5,545 nucleotides of DNA, taken from NCBI GenBank assembly GCA_947259475.1, contig CAMYLW010000377.1:1-5545 (forward strand), given 5' to 3'. Below are positions 1 to 3,447 of the stretch, one piece after another. Each line of letters begins with the position of its first letter. The first letter of the stretch is position 1. The position numbers and the translations under genes are program-made. The notes under the pieces were generated by a model. It did not search any database. It had not been told where the DNA came from and saw only the letters and a program-made list of their open reading frames with translations. The stretch is from Thermodesulfobacteriota bacterium. GTDB lineage: Bacteria > Desulfobacterota > Syntrophobacteria > BM002.

Positions 1-55
1 AGGCACGACCATCTTCACGGTCTCGTGACTGCAATTCATGAAACATTCGGGCTAG
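1..55. repeat. Right arm of fold-back repeat family A (cut by window start)
   Basis: Positions 2-55 align without gaps to 5430-5483 with 46 of 54 bases identical, including the shared AATTCATGAAA start of the terminal inverted repeat and the closing GGGCTAG. The full copy at the other end of the window is a fold-back with inverted ends, so this is the right half of a second copy in the same orientation. Its left half lies outside the window. No coding potential is apparent. Confidence 0.8.
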
Positions 56-202
56 TCGTACCTACATTGCCATTACTTGGGGGGTCGATCTACTGATAGT
101 GACGGCCGGCCCAATGGACTAATATGCAATCCAACTAACCGATCAGGATCTTGCATGTTTCTCATCATAACAGAAACTCTCCGACCTCTTTTAACTTGAG
201 GC
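56..202. other. Intergenic stretch with nothing recognisable
   Basis: No credible gene, RNA gene or strong promoter is visible here. A short inverted pair ATGCAA/TTGCAT brackets about 20 bases around 124-156. A 13-base sequence CATAACAGAAACT at 166-178 recurs exactly at 322-334, just before the ribosome binding site of the cold-shock gene. Confidence 0.4.
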
Positions 203-231
203 TTGACTGAGCGACCTATAGAGATTAATGT
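203..231 (+). promoter_or_regulatory. Candidate sigma-70 promoter for the cold-shock gene
   Basis: TTGACT (203-208, five of six consensus bases) lies 17 bases before TAATGT (226-231, a weak -10). If used, transcription would begin near 238 and give a leader of roughly 115 bases before the GTG start. Long structured leaders are known for cspA-type genes. The weak -10 keeps this tentative. Confidence 0.25.
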
Positions 232-261
232 GCACGTACTAAGGGTCCAGTCATATTGAAA

Positions 262-309
262 GGTCGGTTTCGCTCTGAAGGATCGTTTCCTTTGCCAAAG
301 CGGTGACCT
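262..309 (+). promoter_or_regulatory. Possible structured leader of the cold-shock mRNA
   Basis: Nested short complementary blocks can fold into one branch: AGGTC with GACCT at the base, then CGCT with AGCG, then AAGGA with TCCTT at the tip. The elements are short, so this is suggestive only. cspA-family leaders are known to act as temperature-responsive structures, and the position between a candidate promoter and the ribosome binding site fits that role. Confidence 0.25.
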
Positions 310-339
310 GAGATTTGGGACCATAACAGAAACTTTTTG

Positions 340-346
340 AAGGAGG
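340..346 (+). promoter_or_regulatory. Ribosome binding site fixing the GTG start of the cold-shock gene
   Basis: AAGGAGG is a near-perfect Shine-Dalgarno sequence ending eight bases before GTG at 355. An in-frame TTG at 337 lies upstream of and next to this site and therefore cannot be the start it serves. Confidence 0.85.
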
Positions 347-354
347 TCAGCACT

Positions 355-555
355 GTGGCAGAAGGAACTGTAAAGTGGTTTAGTGAGCAGAAAGGCTACG
401 GCTTCATTGAGCAGGATGACGGAGGGGATATATTCGTTCACCACTCCGACATTAATATGTCCGGATTCAAGACCCTCGCTGAAGGTGACCAGGTGAGCTT
501 CGAGGTTGGAGAGGGTACCAAAGGGCCTGCGGCCAAGAACGTCACGAAGCTCTAA
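355..555 (+). CDS. CspA-family cold-shock protein
   Basis: This encodes a 66-residue single cold-shock domain, the usual length for bacterial CspA-type proteins. These five-stranded beta-barrels bind single-stranded RNA and DNA and melt secondary structure in mRNA, helping translation at low temperature or in stress. The protein opens with EGTVKWF, followed by the RNP1-type motif KGYGFI (residues 13-18) and the RNP2-type motif IFVHH (residues 26-30), so the aromatic nucleic-acid-binding face is intact. The common VHFSAI segment reads VHHSDI here. Start choice: GTG at 355 has AAGGAGG eight bases upstream and gives the expected N-terminus. A clean terminator follows 22 bases after the stop, so the gene is probably monocistronic. 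Which paralogue (cold-induced or constitutive) cannot be told from sequence alone. Confidence 0.95.
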   Translation: MAEGTVKWFSEQKGYGFIEQDDGGDIFVHHSDINMSGFKTLAEGDQVSFEVGEGTKGPAAKNVTKL

Positions 556-577
556 TTGGCAGCAACACACTTATCAC

Positions 578-617
578 GGGCATCTCGCCGATATCAGACG
601 AGAAGCCCTTTCTTTTT
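578..617 (+). terminator. Rho-independent terminator of the cold-shock gene
   Basis: GGGCATCTCG (578-587) pairs with CGAGAAGCCC (599-608), nine of ten positions complementary around an 11-base loop. The T-rich run TTTCTTTTT follows directly at 609-617. Confidence 0.85.
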
Positions 618-705
618 GTTGCATGGGCAACTGAAACAGATGATGCGTGGTTAGGTGTTTTGAGTATCTAAGAATTAGTGGAGAGTCGGCTGATTCCTAT
701 TGTTT

Positions 706-747
706 AATTTGTGCTGTTGATTATTCAATAGCGCAAATTGAATCAAC
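706..747 (+). promoter_or_regulatory. Two competing hairpins in the leader of the RRM gene
   Basis: Hairpin 1: AATTTGTGCT (706-715) pairs with AGCGCAAATT (730-739), ten pairs including one G-U, around a 14-base loop. Hairpin 2: GTTGATT (716-722), from that loop, is perfectly complementary to AATCAAC (741-747), and ATTCAA (723-728) can instead pair with TTGAAT (738-743). The two folds share bases and cannot form together. The ribosome binding site (757-762) begins ten bases further on. The pairing is seen in the sequence; a regulatory role is inference. Confidence 0.5.
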
Positions 748-771
748 GCACGTTAATGGAGGATTGCTTCT

Positions 772-1044
772 ATGAATATGTATATCGGCAACTTAGCCCA
801 TGACGTCACAGAGGATGATCTGAGAAATGCCTTTTCTGAGTTCGGCGAAGTGTCAAGTGTGAAAATCATCATGGATAAGTTCTCAGGGCGATCTAAGGGG
901 TTTGGTTTTGTGGAAATGCCGAGCAACTCGGAGGCTGACCAGGCGATCAAGGCTTTGAATGGTAAGGCTTTTAATGGTCGTAGTATAAAGGTTAACCAAG
1001 CTGAAGCGAAACGTAAACGTCCGCAGCGTAGACATAGATATTAG
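772..1044 (+). CDS. Single-RRM RNA-binding protein
   Basis: This encodes a 90-residue protein made of one RNA recognition motif plus a short basic tail. RNP2 is MYIGNL (residues 3-8) and RNP1 is KGFGFVEM (residues 42-49); both carry the aromatic residues that stack on RNA bases. The helix 1 region (TEDDLRNAFSEFGEV) and the C-terminal ALNGKAFNGRSIKV strand match the family. Residues 80-90 are rich in Arg and Lys and probably add non-specific RNA affinity. Small stand-alone RRM proteins of this kind are known in cyanobacteria (Rbp family) and several other bacteria, with cold induction reported in some. TGGAGG at 757-762 lies nine bases before the ATG at 772; a second in-frame ATG at 778 is too far from it. 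It follows the cold-shock gene but is separated from it by a terminator, so it should have its own promoter, which I could not identify. RNA targets cannot be predicted. Confidence 0.93.
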   Translation: MNMYIGNLAHDVTEDDLRNAFSEFGEVSSVKIIMDKFSGRSKGFGFVEMPSNSEADQAIKALNGKAFNGRSIKVNQAEAKRKRPQRRHRY

Positions 1045-1128
1045 CGCCCATCAACTCGCTGGCTATAGCAACAGGAGTGTTGCCCGGCCCCTTATTTGGG
1101 GCAGGCTATTCATATGTCAAAGAACACT

Positions 1129-1152
1129 GCGGAGCTTTGGCTCTGCTTTTTT
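1129..1152 (+). terminator. Rho-independent terminator of the RRM gene
   Basis: GCGGAGC (1129-1135) pairs with GCTCTGC (1140-1146), seven pairs with one G-U, around loop TTTG. Six T residues follow at 1147-1152. It lies about 85 bases after the RRM stop codon; a smaller GCCCC/GGGGC hairpin just upstream has no T-run. Confidence 0.75.
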
Positions 1153-1268
1153 ACCCCACCCGCCGATGTTCTCTTTTTGCGCCTAACAGAGCTGCAATCG
1201 AAGGGCTAAGCAATCCTTCTTACACCCCATGCTGCCCGCCCGCCTCAGCAAAATGGTGGTTTTACGGA
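1153..1268. other. Intergenic stretch with no supported feature
   Basis: This is the middle of the 357-base gap between the RRM and zinc-ribbon genes. A short hairpin GAAGG/CCTTC (1200-1219) is the only structure seen. An open frame crosses the area but runs through the terminator at 1129-1152 and lacks a properly spaced ribosome binding site, so I do not call a gene. Confidence 0.4.
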
Positions 1269-1298
1269 TTGACATAATTAGCAGGTTTACATTAGCCT
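1269..1298 (+). promoter_or_regulatory. Candidate promoter for the zinc-ribbon gene
   Basis: A perfect -35 hexamer TTGACA (1269-1274) is followed after 18 bases by TAGCCT (1293-1298), a poor -10 with three of six consensus bases. It would start transcription about 100 bases before the ATG at 1402. The perfect -35 and its place after a terminator favour a promoter; the weak -10 is the doubt. Confidence 0.3.
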
Positions 1299-1401
1299 AA
1301 GAGTATGCTGCATTCCCCGTGCTAGCGAATACCCACAAACCTCAATTGGCTTCCTACTGGACTCCCTGCATTTACTCCGCTGAGAAGAAGGAACACGGAA
1401 A

Positions 1402-1584
1402 ATGAAAACTAACTCTCAGACGAAGTGTGCCAATTGTGGAGCCACCTATTCCTACGTGGTGCGAGGGAGGAGAGATTATTTCATTCCTTGGGGGTCTTAC
1501 TTTCTCTGTGACAAGTGCCACAGGTTCGCTATCATGGAAGCATTGAAGGCTGAGCTAAAGCCTCCATTTGAATCTCCCAAATGA
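1402..1584 (+). CDS. Small four-cysteine zinc-ribbon-like protein of unknown function
   Basis: This encodes 60 residues with two CxxC knuckles, C9-A-N-C12 and C36-D-K-C39, the arrangement expected of a zinc ribbon that binds one metal ion. Between them lies a basic and aromatic stretch (YSYVVRGRRDYFIPWG), and after the second knuckle a predicted helix (residues 40-53, RFAIMEALKAELK) before a Pro-rich end. There is no signal peptide or membrane segment, so it should be cytoplasmic. GAAGGA at 1387-1392 ends nine bases before the ATG. A strong terminator 30 bases after the stop and a candidate promoter upstream make it an independent transcription unit, which supports a real gene despite its size. 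I do not recognise the family. A nucleic-acid or protein-binding adaptor role is plausible but is inference. Confidence 0.75.
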   Translation: MKTNSQTKCANCGATYSYVVRGRRDYFIPWGSYFLCDKCHRFAIMEALKAELKPPFESPK

Positions 1585-1614
1585 TACAGTGGTTCGCACC
1601 AAATCGCTCATTAT

Positions 1615-1650
1615 GGCCTTCGCTGGACTGACCAGCGGGGGCTTTTTTTT
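1615..1650 (+). terminator. Strong Rho-independent terminator of the zinc-ribbon gene
   Basis: The core stem CGCTGG (1621-1626) pairs with CCAGCG (1632-1637) around loop ACTGA. It extends outward by six more pairs, three of them G-U, giving about 12 pairs in all. Eight T residues follow at 1643-1650. Confidence 0.92.
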
Positions 1651-1844
1651 GAAGATGCTCGTGCTCAGAATGTGGACTTAGATCTTAATAGTCCGGCATT
1701 TAGCGATCAGACGAAGCTGTTATAGATAGTCATAATTGCATGACCGACCCCCGTTGCCTCATATCCCCCTTTTCATGATGACACGCATTGCCCAATTGAT
1801 AGCTCGGCCTGTGGATCCTGCGTTCACTCGGTGCACAGCTGGTC
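1651..1844. other. Intergenic stretch with no supported feature
   Basis: No convincing gene is present between the terminator and the sigma-54 promoter region; the only open frame begins with TTG, has no ribosome binding site and runs across the promoter. Sigma-54 activators usually bind 80-150 bases upstream of the promoter, so this stretch is where enhancer sites would be expected, but I could not identify a paired site. Confidence 0.4.
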
Positions 1845-1854
1845 CTCAGCTTAT

Positions 1855-1889
1855 CCTGAGATTAGAAACCCAATGGCATATTTCCTGCA
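1855..1889 (+). promoter_or_regulatory. Sigma-54 promoter of the PilZ gene with conserved upstream box
   Basis: TGGCATATTTCCTGCA (1874-1889) has the -24 GG and -12 GC separated by ten bases, the fixed spacing of RpoN promoters (consensus TGGCAC-N5-TTGC). Four bases upstream is CCTGAGATTAGAAAC (1855-1869), repeated with one change at the second promoter of this window (2447-2461). A short dyad CTCAG/CTGAG (1845-1849, 1856-1860) overlaps the box. Transcription should begin near 1900, leaving a leader of about 110 bases. Sigma-54 promoters need an AAA+ activator, which is not encoded here. Confidence 0.8.
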
Positions 1890-1995
1890 GTCTTGATTGC
1901 TGCGGGGAGAGAGACTGTACACTTTTCTTTTTCGTATACTAACCTCCCTTTTCAAAAGCCCTCACACCAACACTTGCGGTGGGGGCAACCAGCAA

Positions 1996-2001
1996 GAGAG
2001 G
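1996..2001 (+). promoter_or_regulatory. Ribosome binding site choosing the PilZ start
   Basis: GAGAGG lies eight bases before ATG 2010. The frame is open upstream to at least 1893, but that part overlaps the predicted sigma-54 transcription start and does not look like protein. Confidence 0.65.
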
Positions 2002-2009
2002 CGGACAAA

Positions 2010-2402
2010 ATGGCATTTGAAGACCACCGTGCACATCCAAGGGCAAACCTGAGATGGCCTGTTTCCGTTCAACTTAGTGGTGCAGTCACTGAAGGAGTGA
2101 CGAAAGACATTAGCGAAGGCGGTGCGTACGTGTGCTGTACTAACCCATTGGGACCAAACGAAGTCCTTGATATGGTCATAAATGCCCCAGATAAGCCGCT
2201 GAATGTCAAAGCTGAGGTGGTGTGGTCGAGTATGTCTGGTCTTGATGACGAGATTACTCCAGGGGGAATGGGTGTTCGTTTTCTGAATATCGGTAGTGAA
2301 GACAGAAGAATCATTGCTAAAGCGGTAGCTGAACACCTCAGTGAAGATGTGGAATCTGAAGAGTTGCAAGATTCGATGTTTGATACCTTGGAAATCAACT
2401 AG
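2010..2402 (+). CDS. PilZ-domain protein, probable cyclic-di-GMP receptor
   Basis: This encodes a 130-residue single PilZ domain. Both cyclic-di-GMP-binding signatures are intact: RxxxR at residues 7-11 (R7, R11 in RAHPR) and DxSxxG at residues 33-38 (D33, S35, G38 in DISEGG). The later VKAEVVW and GMGVRFLNI strands (residues 66-72 and 87-94) fit the closing part of the beta-barrel. An acidic tail (about residues 108-130) follows. There is no signal peptide or membrane segment, so it is cytoplasmic and, with no output domain, probably acts by contacting a partner such as motility, secretion or polysaccharide machinery. The ATG at 2010 has a spaced ribosome binding site and places RxxxR near the N-terminus as is typical. 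The sigma-54 promoter about 110 bases upstream predicts activator-dependent expression. It may be functionally linked to the next gene, whose promoter is nearly identical. Confidence 0.92.
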   Translation: MAFEDHRAHPRANLRWPVSVQLSGAVTEGVTKDISEGGAYVCCTNPLGPNEVLDMVINAPDKPLNVKAEVVWSSMSGLDDEITPGGMGVRFLNIGSEDRRIIAKAVAEHLSEDVESEELQDSMFDTLEIN

Positions 2403-2446
2403 CCCGCTCTCCTTAATTTCTGCCTTGATTGCATCTGTTATCTACA

Positions 2447-2480
2447 CCTGAGATAAGAAACTCATGGCATAGTTCCTGCA
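2447..2480 (+). promoter_or_regulatory. Sigma-54 promoter of the lipoprotein gene with conserved upstream box
   Basis: TGGCATAGTTCCTGCA (2465-2480) matches the promoter at 1874-1889 in 15 of 16 bases and has the same GG-N10-GC geometry. CCTGAGATAAGAAAC (2447-2461) matches the box there in 14 of 15 bases, three bases before the -24 element. A perfect dyad TTATCT/AGATAA (2438-2443, 2451-2456) overlaps it. Transcription should begin near 2491, about 45 bases before the ATG. Confidence 0.8.
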
Positions 2481-2535
2481 TTTTGATGTAAACTGTCAAA
2501 CTGGGTTGGCGATTGTTGTTCTTAGGGAGTTATCC

Positions 2536-2754
2536 ATGAAGAAATTCTTACTGGTTCTCTTTGCCTTTGCTGCAATTGGCTGCGCCCACGTTCCTGATTA
2601 TCCTCTGCCCAGCAAGCCTGAGTTCTCCACAGATGAAGGGAGAAACTGCGCTACTAAATGTCAGACAATACACGATGAGTGCAAATCGCCTGCCTCCGAA
2701 TGCAACCAAGAACTCGACCAGTGTTACCAGCTTTGTAAGGAACTGTTAGAATAG
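2536..2754 (+). CDS. Small cysteine-rich lipoprotein
   Basis: This encodes a 72-residue precursor. Residues 1-15 form a lipoprotein signal peptide: KK, then a hydrophobic run (FLLVLFAFA), then the lipobox AIGC with the lipidated Cys at 16. The mature 57 residues begin with a Pro-rich linker (PDYPLPSKPEF), followed by six cysteines at 38, 42, 49, 56, 63 and 67. The spacing is symmetric, CX3C-X6-C-X6-C-X6-CX3C, and the region between is hydrophilic and helix-prone, so a disulfide-stapled helical hairpin outside the cytoplasm is likely. TAGGGAG at 2523-2529 sits six bases before ATG 2536; an upstream in-frame TTG at 2506 is not preferred because it would bury the signal peptide. The residue after Cys16 is Ala rather than Asp, which by the E. 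coli rule points to the outer membrane. I do not recognise the family. The near-identical sigma-54 promoter suggests co-regulation with the PilZ gene. Confidence 0.82.
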   Translation: MKKFLLVLFAFAAIGCAHVPDYPLPSKPEFSTDEGRNCATKCQTIHDECKSPASECNQELDQCYQLCKELLE

Positions 2755-2792
2755 CCTTGGTATATCTGAAACTCCACTCCACCCTTCATATT

Positions 2793-2973
2793 ACCCTAAT
2801 GTTGCATACCCAAACCGGTAAAAATCGCTGCGCTCGCGTGATAGGAGCGTGCTCGCCTCGGCCAGGATCTCATGTACGGATGAAGTACGCTTCGTCCTTA
2901 CCGAGGCTGCGCGAGCCCACATTTGGCGCACTCTGACGCGTTTTTCCTCGGCGTGGGTATGCAACATCAGGGT
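2793..2973. repeat. Fold-back element family B (MITE-like, 181 bp)
   Basis: The ends are inverted repeats of 19 bases with one mismatch: 2793-2811 and 2955-2973 (core ATGTTGCATACCC). Further pairing continues inward: AAAAA with TTTTT, GCTCGC (2851-2856) with GCGAGC (2911-2916), and CTCGG (2857-2861) with CCGAG (2901-2905). The tip is GGATGAAG/CTTCGTCC around TACG (2878-2897), and a side hairpin CGCTC/GAGCG sits at 2831-2849. The whole unit would fold as one long branched hairpin in RNA or single-stranded DNA. It is too short to code for a transposase. A non-autonomous mobile element, a REP-like repeat or a structured RNA are all possible. It is unrelated in sequence to family A but has the same architecture. 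Confidence 0.75.
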
Positions 2974-3054
2974 TTACTGACCTCCACCTCACAACTCAGC
3001 GGACGGAAAACAGTTTTAAATGGTCTACTATTTATTCTTAAGTGTTACAGAATA

Positions 3055-3085
3055 TTTCAAGGTTTTTTATTGCAATACCTTGAAA
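3055..3085. promoter_or_regulatory. Perfect 9-bp dyad operator candidate for the RHH gene
   Basis: TTTCAAGGT (3055-3063) and ACCTTGAAA (3077-3085) are exact inverted repeats separated by 13 bases. Half-site centres are 22 bp apart, about two helical turns, so two dimers could bind one DNA face. The dyad encloses the -35 element (3070-3075) of the promoter, so bound protein would block RNA polymerase. Autorepression by the RHH protein is the natural inference. Confidence 0.6.
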
Positions 3086-3097
3086 AATCGCTATACT
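3070..3097 (+). promoter_or_regulatory. Promoter of the RHH gene giving a leaderless or near-leaderless mRNA
   Basis: TTGCAA (3070-3075) is followed after 16 bases by TATACT (3092-3097, five of six consensus bases). Transcription should begin around 3103-3107, on or just before the ATG at 3107. No Shine-Dalgarno sequence is present before that ATG, as expected of a leaderless message. Confidence 0.65.
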
Positions 3098-3106
3098 CCT
3101 TAGATT

Positions 3107-3346
3107 ATGAGCAAGGCAGTGGTTTCATTCAAAATCGACTCCAGAATAAAGGAAATCCTCCAGAAGTTAGCGAAAGAGGATACCCGCACCCTCAGCAATT
3201 ATCTTGTGACCATTATTCAAGACCACCTCAAAGCCAAAGGCATCCTTTGGGGAGCCGAAGAGCAGCACGAGGAAAGCGAGAAAGAAGAAAGCGCGATTCG
3301 CTTCTCTGGCAGGAATATCACTCCTCCACCTACTGATGACCATTAA
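3107..3346 (+). CDS. Ribbon-helix-helix (Arc/CopG-like) DNA-binding protein
   Basis: This encodes a 79-residue protein. Residues 4-10 (AVVSFKI) look like the DNA-contacting beta-strand, 11-24 the first helix (DSRIKEILQKLAKE), 27-31 the turn (RTLSN) and 29-44 the second helix; this is the layout of RHH proteins, which dimerise to pair their strands and bind the major groove. Residues 50-61 are very acidic and the end is Pro-rich and probably disordered. RHH proteins are often autorepressors or antitoxins. No toxin-like gene follows; instead a fatty acyl-CoA synthetase gene begins 101 bases later with no terminator between, so the pair may share a transcript. The promoter carries a 9-bp dyad across its -35 element. 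The ATG at 3107 has no ribosome binding site and lies ten bases after the -10 box. Whether the protein controls fadD is inference. Confidence 0.8.
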   Translation: MSKAVVSFKIDSRIKEILQKLAKEDTRTLSNYLVTIIQDHLKAKGILWGAEEQHEESEKEESAIRFSGRNITPPPTDDH

Positions 3347-3435
3347 CCCGGATAAGACCAATCTGAGATAGCCTGATCCGACCTCCAACTGGCACTATCT
3401 TGAGGCCGGCCCACATTGAAATGGCGGGATTGGCA

Positions 3436-3443
3436 GAGAGGGG
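3436..3443 (+). promoter_or_regulatory. Ribosome binding site choosing the fadD start
   Basis: GAGAGGGG precedes two adjacent in-frame ATG codons at 3445 and 3448. The GAGG core (3438-3441) is six bases from 3448 and only three from 3445, so 3448 is preferred. In-frame TTG 3400 and ATG 3421 lie before this site. Confidence 0.6.
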
Positions 3444-3447
3444 AATG

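Noticed and set aside
73..570. Long minus-strand open frame of 165 codons over the cold-shock gene
   Set aside because: It is the antisense shadow of an unmistakable cold-shock gene, has no domain and crosses the leader region.
1181..1187. GCCTAAC, resembling the R'' box of an integron attC site
   Set aside because: No matching GTTRRRY box follows within the usual distance and no integrase or cassette layout is present.
1077..1277. 66-codon open frame after the RRM gene
   Set aside because: It runs through the hairpin and T-run of the RRM terminator, has GGAG touching its start codon, and its product resembles no family I know.
1736..1942. 68-codon open frame with a TTG start
   Set aside because: No ribosome binding site, low-complexity ending, and it crosses the sigma-54 promoter.
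1893..2009. N-terminal extension of the PilZ frame
   Set aside because: The added residues lie at or before the predicted transcription start and are unlike the family; ATG 2010 has a proper ribosome binding site.
1962..2398. Two minus-strand open frames opposite the PilZ gene
   Set aside because: They are shadows of a coding strand with intact PilZ motifs and have no recognisable protein features.
2923..3336. 137-codon frame overlapping the RHH gene in another phase
   Set aside because: It starts inside the fold-back element and reads through the RHH promoter; the RHH frame has a clear fold.
3391..3406. Third sigma-54-like site TGGCACTATCTTGAGG before fadD
   Set aside because: The GG to GC geometry fails: spacing is one base short and the -12 GC reads GA.
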